In this document: positions 37,533 to 49,194 of the stretch, piece by piece
Position numbering within the stretch: the stretch's first letter is position 1
Layout of the letters: each line of letters opens with the position of its first letter
Assembly (NCBI GenBank): GCA_949825025.1
Contig: OX463778.1
Coordinates: forward strand, 18,940,196-19,004,195
Origin: Siphlonurus alternatus
Lineage: Eukaryota > Arthropoda > Insecta > Ephemeroptera > Siphlonuridae
Reading direction: 5' to 3'
DNA length: 64,000 bases
The notes under the pieces: model-generated
Seen by the model: the letters and a program-made list of their open reading frames with translations, nothing else
What the model was told of the DNA's origin: nothing
Databases searched by the model: none
Program-made: the position numbers and the translations under genes

Positions 37533-40500
37533 CTATCGGTCAGCTCCCTGGCCCCCCTCCTCCATCCCTGGCAAATGACCCCATCAACCACGTAGCTATT
37601 TTGATATTTACGCCTCTGACATCAAATGTGAATTTTCTCCCTCACAAACATCCGCTGCCACAAACCACTTTGTGTACAAACGTCACCTTGTCGTCAAAAT
37701 CGTGTTTATACGCAGAAATTATACTGAAAATAAGTTTGCACGTGATATTAGAGAGGTGTTAATATTCTGGTAAAATTCGTGTAATTTAAGTTTTTTTAAT
37801 TTAATGTATTATATATGCGTTGTAAAAGTAAGTGAGTAATTGTATATTACATAAGATAATTTTAACTTCAGCACGGAGGAAATTTTGAATTCCAATCAAA
37901 ATGATAATATCAATCGTATCATATTACTCATATTTCGTTATTAATATTACTAGATATGTACAGTACAAAATTTGAATATACTAGCTGTATACTGTATAAT
38001 ATGTAGATTAATACTACAAGTTAGTATTTCAAAATAATTGCAAAAGTAGTCAATTAAAATCATTATTTCCATTGTAAATAAGTCCTCATGCATGCCTAAA
38101 AATTGAAGTTAATTTTTTCCTGCTCTTTTTCATAGTTGTTATTTCTTTTTCTGTATGCTGAGTGGTGTCAATAAGATGCAGAGAGAGCAAGAAAATGTAC
38201 GTGTATTGCTGAAATTACAGCATAAAGGCGAGCTCATTCAGCAGTCCTCCCTTCTAAAATTGGTGTCTAATGAATCTTGAATACACGTTAATCAACTATT
38301 TGTCTATTTATGTGCTATTAACTTTTACTTTGAATAGATAATTATGTACGAACAAATTGTACGTATTCGCCCACAAACATAAAAAGTATGGTTTATTGCA
38401 ATTAAGATTAAAGGACATTGTTAAATAATAATAAATGTATTTATCCCATGATTATTCAATCAATATTTAATGTAAATTTATAGCTTTTTGTTTGTTTTTT
38501 CAAAGTAAATAACTGCTTATCAGAGTTAGGACCTAGAATTTTTTTTCTAATTTTTCTACCAAAATTTGATTTTGACTGAATAAATGTATGTTAAGACCAG
38601 TGGTAGAGTTTTAATTCCTAACTGATTTAAATTATTAATATGCTTCATCGTAAGTAAATTGACCGAATCTTCTTCTGCATTGAATATTTTTAATATAGTA
38701 CATCAAAATCCTACAAAAAGGTAAAACAAAATCTATTGTTTTGAATCATTTGTTTGTAATTTAATTGTAGCTTGTGGAAAATCAAAGAGCTGATATTATG
38801 AAGAAACAAATCAATTAACATCAAAGAGAATCTGAGATTTGTATACTTTTGCAGACAGCATTTTCACTCGTCATGTTAAATGATTTTTTTTCCCCTGAAA
38901 CATTTCAATTCATTTTCTGTCAACTCCTGACACCTTGCTTGACACAGCCTCAATAAAAATAACATGTTGTCCTAGAAATGTTCCCCCCAGAAAGTTGGAG
39001 AGAAAACTGACGCCTAATAGTACATCTCGGGACTCTTCGAACGTTATCCCAACCTTCGGATTTGATAACACTGCAGCTTGACTCGAATTTTGAAATTTTG
39101 GTGGTAAAGAATGCCACAAGATTTCACTACACCACTATAGACTTCGAGATCTGTCCATAGGTGTACATTATAAATTATAGTAAGTTGTCTTGGACTAAGT
39201 AATGTTCTTTTATGTTTTGTTTTATTTTTGCTTTTAATCTTATTTTTGTTTCATAAATTCTTAATATATAAATCATAGATTGCAAGTTGTTCAAACAAAA
39301 TATCATGTACCAATAATGTGATCAATTGGCCGGGGGTTAGAAAAAGCATTATTGCTGTACCCTCGCCATAAAGTTGAATAAATAAATAAAAATAAATAAG
39401 ATAGACTTGCAATAGTAAAAGTTTTCTCAGCTTTCTTGCTCTCCATATTTTCCATATGCGACTGTATGTAATTATACATATATCAACATGGTTTTACCTT
39501 CATGATACATGATAGTGTCATTATAGACAGTTAAATAATTAATACTTATAAATCCTATATTGCAGATATATATATATTATTATATATAATTATAATCTCG
39601 AACTGTCAATTCATGTGTTAAAATTATATCATCAAATGAAAGATATATGTATAAATAAGATTTATATGCACTAATTACGTGAATTGTCTATTATGACACT
39701 GCATAAAAGGTATTAAAACTTAATTAGGGTGTGCTAAGAGCTATACATCACGCTTTGCACTTAAACCCTGTAAAATAGTACTACTTTGCTCATGTCAACT
39801 CCTTTTGAGAAACGTGTAACCCGGTAGTATACTGTGGCTTGCTTGTTCCAGCGTACTAATTCTATAGTGCACCGGAATTCCGCTCCCATGCTCACAACTG
39901 CATAATGCAATTGTGGCATCCCACAGCCAATCACACACTGCAATAGTTGGCATGTGTTACCGTGTGGTTAAATTGTGCGGCCTCGGTCAATGCAATAATG
40001 TGGTAGGAAGTTGGCAATTTAATAACAATAATAAGTTGTAATAACTGAATAGTAATTTCCGTTATTTATAGCTATATACCTATATATTTAATGACTATAT
40101 ATAGTGGAAAACCGAGAAATTGTAATTTAGTTAACACTTCACTACTGAAATTTATTATAACGAAAAACAGACTAATATAGTCGGCCCTGACTAGTGGTTT
40201 CATGTAAATACAATACTAATGGTATGGTCACATGATGTCAAGTCAACAATTATTCGAGGCAATTATGTAAGCCATTTTAAATAGGTAGCACTACGCCTCA
40301 TATAGCCATTTTAAGTACTAGAAGATGCTTAATTTAAATTACTGAAAACGTGAAGGATACACATACAAAACATATGAGGGGAAAAAATCTCTGTTCTGTT
40401 TTTGTGCGTTGCCACGAAGCTATATTATAAAAGCATGGTGAACCTAATTTTTTTTACATGGGGTGCATTTTTACCCCAAAATTTCAAATCCATATATCTC

Positions 40501-40589
40501 TTTGTCTTTTGGTAGCTAATTAGGCTGAGTAAACGTTCGTGCTGTCCGGAGGTGTACTTAATTATAAAGTGTAAAAATTTGATTTTTTT
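37533..40589. other. AT-rich non-coding stretch
   Basis: Apart from a possible retrotransposon tail at about 39300-39400 and mixed-composition sequence at 38900-39130, I see nothing that can be assigned. Confidence 0.55.
39300..39400 (+). mobile_element. Possible LINE 3' tail
   Basis: GCATTATTGCTGTACCCTCG is followed by GTTGAATAAATAAATAAAA, a 3' UTR-like end with short (TAAA) repeats typical of invertebrate non-LTR retrotransposons. No reverse transcriptase is readable upstream, so it would be 5'-truncated. Confidence 0.4.
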
Positions 40590-40650
40590 ACCAAGACAAT
40601 TATTCACTTTATATGCTTCACATTTAATTATTCACTTTATATGCTTCACA
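40590..40650. repeat. Tandem duplication, about 28 bp
   Basis: TTATTCACTTTATATGCTTC followed by ACATTT occurs twice in succession, immediately left of the TTAA element at 40657. Confidence 0.85.
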
Positions 40651-40656
40651 TTTTTC

Positions 40657-41002
40657 TTAAAGGCATACAGGCCTCAAATTACAAATTAGATAGTCACCAA
40701 GTGGGTTTAGAGTATATAATCAACATTCGCATCATTTTTTTCCACGCGTGATGCATCCGTGCGAAGTCGCAGTTCATAGTAAGAAATTTAGTCCTTGATG
40801 ACGTCATGAAGTCCTTGATGACGTCACAACTCAATGCTAATCGGTGCTAGCTGTGAGTTGTGACGTCAGCAAGGACTTTCTTTGTAGCGCGACTTCGCAC
40901 AGACGCACCGCGCGCATGTAAAAATAATACGAATGTATATTATAAACTCGAGCAACACTTAATGTCTGTCTAATTTGTAATTTGAGGCCTGTATCCCTTT
41001 AA
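40657..41002. mobile_element. TTAA-flanked MITE with three TGACGTCA sites
   Basis: TTAA at 40657-40660 and 40999-41002 flanks inverted ends AGGCATACAGGCCTCAAATT and AATTTGAGGCCTGTATCCCT. The inner arms pair through GTGCGAAGTCGC/GCGACTTCGCAC. The centre has GTCCTTGATGACGTCA twice in tandem and a mirrored TGACGTCAGCAAGGAC. Non-coding, about 338 bases between the TTAAs. Confidence 0.8.
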
Positions 41003-42550
41003 TTTGTGCTTCTCTTTGATGAAAGACAATATAAATTTGTCTCGTTTTACACCTGTCTTGATTCATAATCATAATTTATTTTCTCATTAATGAGTGAAAA
41101 AAATTATTTTTGACGTTGAAATTGCCATTTTTTTTAAATTTTCAGTGTTTCATGCCCAGTTTTCTGTAGTATTTGTTTTTTACAAACACATTGTCTTTAC
41201 AACTTCATTACATTATGTATAGTATAATAAATTTCAATAACCTGCCAGTACATATTACGACTTCAATATTTATACAAACAATATAGTTATACAGATCCAT
41301 AGTCTATTTATATACCCAGTATAATAAAATATATAAAAAAATGAGCATGCAGTACGCTTTAAAAATGCTTTTTTTTATATATACATTTTTCTATGAAGTC
41401 TGTTTTTTTTACGAGCACATAGAAGTTAACTTTCACAAAACATGCAATGACATTCCATTTTATTCTTTATAAAGCCCAAGAGAAAATTGCCATAGTAACA
41501 TTTGTGGTCATACACAGGAGTATATTTTTTTTTTTTAAAAAGGTCAAGGGTCGAAGTATACGAGGTTGTTTGTAATTCCACGTCAGGTTTAGCTAATGAA
41601 CGTTGAAACTTTTAGCATGACAAGTAAATTGCTGTTGTCGACAGCTTCTCAAGTCCAGGAGCGTGCAAACTACACTTCAATGCACTTCTCCAGACTGCAT
41701 GCGAGTTCTAATTGTGTACACTGAGGTAAAAAATCTCAAGTGAGCATTATAATATATCGTACGTACTCTAATTACTTTAATATATGCTATATATATTCAG
41801 GGATACACACATGGGCTGAATTGGAGCTCGAGGCAGGGTAATAGGTAGGGATAAAGGAGGGAACAAGTGGAGCATCTGTTTAATATAAAATATATGCATT
41901 TAAAATTTCTAGGAGCAATTATTATATTATTATAATAGGATTTTATATTATTTGATGTTCTTAAATTAATGAGAACACTTATACATTAGTGCTCCAGTAT
42001 TAATGATAAAATATATAGGTCAACTCTGCAATGATAAAAAAAAATTACTTATTATTAACCAGGAAAGCTAAAGACCTAGGAGGGGAAGTGACACGGATAA
42101 GACCCATGTATAAGGCTCGGCCAATCAGAGTGCGTAATTTTTGTCACGTGACAGCAACTACGCCCGGTGATTGGATAAAAAGTGGAACAGTAAAAGCGCG
42201 AAATTTGAAAATAGGCGCACGTGACACCACCATAGTAAATAGAGCCACCATGTTATTAACTTTGTAAATTAATAATTATTCTATAATAAGGCACATAATA
42301 TTACATATTTTTTATAGTTTACAGATTTGTAAGAACACAGGTTTGGAATTTATTGTAATTAAAACAAAAAATCAATATCTTAATTAAGTTAAGCTGTTTA
42401 TATAAAAAAAAAATTGTTGTTATGTCGTTTAAAAATATATATATAGTTTTGTTATTCAGGCAACAAAATTAATTATTTTATCAATATTTCACAAGTTTCA
42501 TTCAAATGAACGCAAATCTGTTGTTCTGCGTTCCAAAAAATATTATTGGC
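41003..42550. other. Non-coding stretch with a GC-richer patch
   Basis: This is AT-rich overall. At 42060-42240 a patch contains CCAATCAGAGTGCG and CACGTGACA motifs and is open in one plus frame, but I do not recognise a product. Confidence 0.45.
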
Positions 42551-42649
42551 CACGATTCATGAAGAAAGACATTTAGGTTTCTCACTAACCATGTTTATAA
42601 TATAGTGTCACTATAATTTAATGACACTAAACAGAGATAGTGAGAAACC

Positions 42650-42650
<1 letters not shown>
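42551..42650. mobile_element. GATTCACGAAGC-family MITE, partial
   Basis: CACGATTCATGAAGAAAGAC and GGTTTCTCACTAACCATGTT are mirrored by ATAGTGAGAAACC. The distal end is replaced by an AT microsatellite at 42650-42697. Confidence 0.55.

Positions 42651-42697
<47 letters not shown>
42650..42697. repeat. AT microsatellite
   Basis: A (TA)n tract with one AA break between two related transposon ends. Confidence 0.95.
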
Positions 42698-42699
<2 letters not shown>

Positions 42700-43655
42700 T
42701 AATATGGACGAAATTCTCGAAGCAGTTAGCCAGGTTTCTAACCACGGTTAGCTTAGCCACATTTAACTATAAGGTTGTCTAACACGTAAAACAGGTATAT
42801 AGTTAAACGAGGTTAAGCCATAGAGAAATATATTTGGATAGAGGTAGTGCGCCCATGTTAAATTTTCAGACAAAAATTTGTGTCCCCCCTCTCGTCACCT
42901 TTTTTGCCTTTTTGACAAAATAAACTACCTGCTGCAAAACTTGAGCATTTCAGCGCGAGAGGACTCTCATCCAGATTTTCTCAAACTCGCCCTCATCTCT
43001 TTTTGTTTTCTCTGTCTTCACTCGTGTCACGTGGTCTAGCCAGCCTGCTGCACATCCTCGGGGGAGAGAGGAGGGATGATGCGTCTGCCCTCAAAGAAAC
43101 GTGCGAGATCGTTAGGTTACGAGAGTAAATAACAATAAAGAGGCAGGGCGGACAGAGCGTACTGCAATTATAGGAATATTTGTATACTGATGCAATTTTT
43201 TTATAATTTTATATATTTTTTGCACCCCATTTTTTAATTTCTTTTCAATACCTGCACTATCGTAATAAATAAAGCTTTGAGTAAATAATTTTAATTAAGT
43301 CAAGTAATTAATCTAATAACCACTTTTATATTATTTTTATTAGTTTCATGATGCACGATTTTTTTGAAAAAGGGACGTGGACTATATTTTTTTTTTCGAT
43401 GAAAAGTTGCAGCAAATTACGTAAATAGTAAATTTTATGTAGTTACAATATTTTTGTCACTACTTTTTCTTATAAAAAATAGACTACTTTTTAAGACGAT
43501 GTACTGATGTACGAGCAAGAAAAATATTTATATTTAAATTTTCAAAACAGGAAAATCAATTTATTACATTAAGTATACTGTACATCAATTAATACATTTA
43601 AAAAATTGGATTTTTTTAACTTCATGCAATAATAAATTTAAAGATTGAACCAGTA

Positions 43656-43973
43656 TGGAGTATTGTCCTCAATTTTTTTTATTGCAGAAATGGATAGAGG
43701 GTGCAAAGTTATGCTACCCTGATTTTTTTCAGATTTTTTTAGAGCCCGGGAAGTATTTTTAAAAAATTATTGAAAGTCCTTTTTGTGACGTCACGCGGCG
43801 GCAAATCCTATCTTTTTCTTAAGGAGCGGCGTCTCGTGACGTCACAAAAAGAACTTTCAATAATTTTTTCAAAATAGTTCCCGGGCTCTAAAAAATCTGA
43901 AAAAGATCAGGGTAGCATAACTTTGCACCCTCTATCCATTTCTGCAATAAAAAAAATTGAGGTCAATACTCCA
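43656..43973. mobile_element. CRE-bearing palindromic MITE, copy 3 (nested)
   Basis: It has the same ends as copy 2 (TGGAGTATTGTCCTCAA, TTGAGGTCAATACTCCA) and two GTGACGTCAC sites. It lies inside the 3.0 kb element, so it probably inserted after that element was in place. Confidence 0.87.
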
Positions 43974-44404
43974 TTATATACTATACATTAAACAATAAAA
44001 CTATTAGTAATTGTAAAATGTATATAGTACACTATATAATTAATTAAAAAATAATAAAATACTATGTATAATTTTTATTTTTATGCTGATCATGCGAGGA
44101 ATATTTTCGACATTTTTATATTTTAAATTGTTGTCTTTTCGTATATACAAAAACATAAATAAGTTAATAATGAGTAATGAATACTACGTAATAGAATTAT
44201 AGTATACTTAAATAATCATAATACTGCATGTAGACGGATTTTAAATCAATTAAAGATGTACTAACGATGTGTTTCGGGACTTTCGGGGATATAAATTTTT
44301 ATTTAAAGTTATTTTTAAGAAGAATTTTCATAAAATTTTATATAAATCGTATCCGTCGAGTACCTTTTTTTGTTATTTTTCCCTTAAAATTTATTAAGGT
44401 TCAG

Positions 44405-44456
44405 CTCTCAAGGGGGAGTGAGTTATAACACCCCCCCCCCTTGTCTACGCCCCTGA
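44405..44456 (-). mobile_element. hAT-like transposon end, solitary
   Basis: Read on the minus strand, the sequence starts CAGGGGCGTAGACAAGGGGG, the form of many hAT-family ends. No matching second end was found nearby, so it is either truncated or coincidental. Confidence 0.35.
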
Positions 44457-45741
44457 GTACTCTCCACACAATTTGAAATTAATTTTTTCATAATACCTCT
44501 CAAAATGCTATAAGGACGTGTCGATAACAGCTAACAACTGGGGCTCCTATAGGACCAACCTTTTTATAATTTTTGTACCTAAATCAATCGATCCGCGCAG
44601 GAATAAAAAATTCGATCCCAAATTTTTTTTCGGAAATTTCAAATAATGTACATAATAAAGATTTTAACTATAATTAACAACAAGTTTGTGGAGGGAACAG
44701 GTTAAGGAAATTATTTTCTGTTTCGTGACAAACTGAATGGTTTTTACATTATATTACAAAATTAAATTAACTCGAGTTCTTCTATTCAAGAATGCATTGC
44801 AATAAGAAAAAAAATATATATATGCAGGTATATATATATATAGCTAGCATGCAAATTTTATCTACTGCTTGTTAATATGCTTTATATAGTTTTCAATCGA
44901 CGAGATATTGTTGCGCATAGAACATCAATGCATAACATTTCTAAGCTGCAGATATTTATCAATTTTTCAACTGTAATTTCATGATTTAATTGTACCAAAT
45001 ATGTAATTTAATTGTTAAAAAAAAACATTAACTGCCACGTCCCTTTAAAAAAAATCGCGACTGCGGCGACCCCCCGATGTTTGTCCCGACCCGTACTTAA
45101 CTTGCGTTCCGGCAAAAACGCGTGTCCACTTTTATCACTGCTTATATATAATGTTTTATATAATATATATATAATAATAGGAACGTTTAATTGCAAAATT
45201 CGTTTTCATTTTTATAGTCATAGTAAAATAAAATTATAACTACATGTTTAATATATATAACAATAATTAATGAAAGATAAAAAAGAAAGTGTAAAATCAG
45301 CAGCGTTAGAGTCGATATTTTCAGCCATGTATTGAGCTCGCTGCATGCGTACGAGTATAACACATGCAGCAGGTATCATGTTACGCTCTCTTGAGGGATA
45401 CACCGAATCATCCCTCCTCAAAGACTTGCAAACTCTGCAGGGTGCAGCAGGCTGGCTAGACCACGTGACGCGAGTGAAGACAGAGAAATTAGAGAAAACA
45501 AAAAGAGATGAGGGCGAGATTGAGAAAATCTGGATGAGAGTCCTCTCGCGGTGAAATGCTCAAGTTTTGAAGCAGGTAGTTTAATTTGTCAAAAAGGCAA
45601 AAAAGGTGACGAGAGGGGGACCAAAATTTTTGTCTGAAAATTTAACATGGGCGCACTACCTCTATCCAAATATATCACTCTATGGTTAAGCTAAACGTGC
45701 ATGGTTAGAAACCTGGCTAACTGCTTTGTGAATCGCACCCA

Positions 45742-48700
45742 TAATATTTTCTATAAAGAAACTTTGTTATCTGTCTGGATAACTTCTTTGAAAATCTTGC
45801 CCATCATGTACATCTCTGAACACCACGAACTTTCTTCCTGCTTTGTTTGTAGGCGTTACTCAGCATTCTATGGAGACGTGGTGAACCAAAACTCTTTTGT
45901 TATTGATAGATTAAATGCTCTTCTAGCCTCTTCTTACCTCACCCGAAATTTCTAATCTGCATTTTGCATCTCTCTGTCTATTGGAGCTGCAGCTCTAGCA
46001 AGTAAGACAGAGGTGCATAAATCTGTTACAAAATCGCTAAAAATGCATAAGTTCCAATGCATGCGTTACTTGGAGGAGATGAGAGTGTAGACGAGGATGC
46101 TTCAAATGGAGGCGTTGATGCGTTCATTGCAAGGATCTTGTATCCCAGATCCTTGGTCCATTGATTAATACACACGTCAGCTGTGAGGTCGCTCGACAGG
46201 AACAGCTGGCACGCAGATTAATATTCACATTCCCAACTTTTTGTACTGACTACTTCATGTCTTCCGGAGCTGGCCTCGATTAGACTTTTGTAATATAAAA
46301 AAGCTTTAGGTAAAAAATTAAACTAGCAAAGGATTAAACCAAGTATTACTTTACAAAGAAAGGATTATAATTTTTTTAAACAGATTAAAAATTTATGCGT
46401 CTTAGTAAAGACTGATAACAAAGTTTTTGTGCAAGTATATAAGATATCTTTACTTTAAGACTTCATTGTTGTATTTTTATTTTTTATAAACAATTTTTAA
46501 TTAAAATTTAAAATGAATTTGAAAGCAAAATTTATTACTTTTTTTTATATAATATTCTCAAGAGTACAGTAAATTTATTTTAAAAAAAATTATAACAAAA
46601 AGTTTCTCAATGTCAAATTCATCTCATATTTATTTTTTAATATTTTCCCATTGAGTTTTATTTATAAAAACTTTATAAACAGTTTTTGAAGCTCTTTTTC
46701 TATAAAACTTTTTTTTTATATGAAATGACCAGCTGCTGGCTTTTGTAAAAAAAAATTATAAATAATACTCTTTTTTTTTCCGTCATTCAAAGAAAAAGGT
46801 TGTGCAAAACGTAATAAAATAATGTGGTTCATTTGAACATTTTTATTGCGTTTTACATTTACTTTATGTTTGAAGGTAGGATGACATAATATATATATGA
46901 TCATATATAAAATAGATGGAGAGAGAGTTTGGATAGAATATATAGGGATGGTAAAATCAAACAATGGTTCAGAGAGAGTCCCTTTTTACTCTCTTGTGCG
47001 TTGTCCTTTCGGCTGATTGGAGCGACTCTTGCTATGAATAATGCACGAGAAGCGGCGAGTCTGTTGGAAAGAGGCAAGCACGGACGCTCGGTTTGGCCAG
47101 TGAGGGTTTTGGCATGTCTCCCCCCTTATATTCGCACCCTGACTTTGGTGCGTGCATCCAGAGTGGATGAAAACCGCAGCTGGAATTTGGCTTCTTAATC
47201 TGGAGCATTTATCGCACCTTGTCTTCTCCAGCCATAACCTTTCTATGAAGTACCGCACATCCCTTGACTTTATCATGATAATAATGTGAAGATGTCAAGA
47301 TTAATGTTTTGGAACTACCTGCTTCTTTCTAAACTGTCTAGCTTGGCTCGTAAAATCATACGACGACATTCCTTCTCTGCTACTTCAGAAGCATCTCTAA
47401 GGACCTCGCTCTCTATCCGGCTATACCACGACAAACTTTCTACATATCCTATGTATATGTAAATTCAATTCTCACACCTTTTTTTTTTACACCTAACTTT
47501 TAAAACATATATCATACTTTCAATTTTGAAATAAAAAATTTAATATCTTTGGTGAAACTAAAGTATTGAATTTTTTTATATTTTTATTCAATGAATAAAA
47601 ATGAGAGCCATCAATGATTTTTAAAGTTTTGTAAGAATATAATTTAAAGTTAAAAAAATGAACAATTCCTCAGTTGATATAATAAATTGATAAAAAATAC
47701 TGAATAGGATAATTAACAGTAAAAAATCGTTCTTATTTGAATGATCGATTATTTTTAAACGTCCTATAATGGTAATGTACTTAAACACTCGCTGCCTCCT
47801 GAACCATGCATGATATGAAACCTCCTACTTGCTTCCTAATAGCCTCAAAAACACTTCCAAATGGTGGTCTCATGGAAGCCTCATTTTGAAGCTTCTAAAT
47901 ATCTTCCTTTGTTTCAATTCCATTTTTTTAACCTTCATTTTTATGGCTCTCTGATTCCATTGCAAAAAAAAAAAAAATAAATATAAAAAAAAAAAACAGA
48001 TAAAAAAAAGATTAAAAGGTTAGTCAAAATTAGTGGAGAAAGCAAAGGTTATAATCAAATAGACTGTAATTTGATAAATAATAATAATAATAAAATGTTC
48101 ATGTGGGATGAGAGCTCTATAATGATCCTTATATCAGTGTAAATATTAAATCTAGTTGAAGACTTGTAAATTGATTGTCCTATTAATTAAATCAGTTAAA
48201 CTATTATGAAGTAATCCACAGTTTTTTTTTATTAATGTAGTAATATTTAATAAAAAAATCATTACTGGCAGCTTTTAATTAAAGTTTGAACTATCATGGC
48301 TTTAATATTATTATTTACAAGATAAAGTATATCTTCAGATAAGACTTGACGTTACGAGTGTAATAATAAAATTGCTATAAAAGGCAATAATTTATCGTCA
48401 CATAAATTCGAAGGACGGTGTCACGTGATAATAAAGTTGTGGATAAAATTTATTGTCGATCTCAAGATGATTGTTGTCGTTTAATATCAGCTCTATAATA
48501 ATCATTGGACGTAATGGACGTATTTATATAGTAGTGGCAGTTACAGCCTTAGATATAGATAGTTTTAATATCATTATTTGATGAGGAGTGACGTAAAATT
48601 GAAGAATATGTTATTGGAATATTTAGGACATGGTACTAAAAATATTTAGTATTTGACAAATATTTAATAATATTTGTCAAATTTTATGACTATTATTATA

Positions 48701-48879
48701 TTAATATTGTTGGTAAGTGGCATTGCAAATATAAAAATTCAATTAAAATTTATTAAAATGCTATATTAATATTTACACTTTTATAGAAATGAAAGTTCAA
48801 ATTTTTATTTTTATTTGTTCTTAAAAGTATAATTACGAATTTTAGTGGAAACTGGAGGGTAATGGTCACGATTGATTTT
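45742..48879. other. Non-coding stretch with mixed-composition patches
   Basis: Patches at 45800-46260 and 46930-47450 are less AT-rich and have frames of up to 96 codons on both strands. None looks like a known protein and none has paired splice sites I can defend. The rest is A/T runs. Confidence 0.45.
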
Positions 48880-49194
48880 ATATTTTAAATTCTCGGTTCT
48901 TCGAGGACCCAGCCTAGCATTGCTTAGAACTCTGTATATGTCCCTTCCAAACCAGAGCAGTCGCAGTCATGGACTTGCAATCTATCCCAGCATTCACCTA
49001 ATTATGCCTGAGGGAACCGTGGAAACCTTAGCCATGGTGGAGGATCAATTAATCACCTCTCGGATGCTCGAGTGAGTATTCTTTAGCTTTTTAGCCAACC
49101 GTCGTTTGGAAAAGTCCGGCGGTGCCTGCATGGGATCGAACTCACGATTTAACGATTACAAATCGGATGTGCGCACATACCACTGTGTCCAAGT
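48880..49194 (-). mobile_element. tRNA-derived SINE candidate
   Basis: On the minus strand, from 49194, the head reads like a tRNA body. CACAGTGGTATGTGCGCAC resembles the A-box/D-arm region, then comes an anticodon arm with loop TTTGTAA (anticodon TGT, Thr-like) and the B-box GAGTTCGATCC. The acceptor stem does not close, so it is not a functional tRNA. A tRNA-unrelated body follows to an AT-rich end near 48880. Boundaries are approximate. Confidence 0.5.

Larger units (their letters stand above)
42705..45741. mobile_element. 3.0 kb element with about 340-bp inverted ends
   Basis: The left arm (42705 to about 43080) and right arm (about 45407-45741) are inverted copies, over 85% alike by eye. 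Both contain GCAGTTAGCCAGGTTTCTAA, GGTAGTGCGCCCATGTTAAA, CTCGTCACCTTTTTTGCC and TCACGTGGTCTAGCCAGCCT. The outer ends match the 120-bp MITE at 12811 (GATTCACGAAGC, GCACCCA). The left arm has an extra insertion near 42760-42825. The 2.3 kb interior has no transposase frame and contains one CRE-family MITE. It is probably a non-autonomous TIR or foldback element that mobilises with the same enzyme as the small MITEs (inference). Confidence 0.75.

Noticed and set aside
37340..37762. 140-codon plus-strand frame rich in Ser-Leu
   Set aside because: It is a read-through of the CT microsatellite with no protein features.
38910..39119. Minus-strand frame beginning MWHSLPP as a reverse transcriptase C terminus
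   Set aside because: The WHSLPP match is short, the rest does not fit, and the likely retrotransposon tail nearby is on the opposite strand.
46929..47276. Overlapping frames of 89 and 96 codons as a small gene
   Set aside because: Both strands are open, no known motif is present, and no splice or promoter evidence is convincing.
49121..49194. Functional tRNA gene
   Set aside because: The B-box and anticodon-like loop are present, but the acceptor stem and D-arm do not close.
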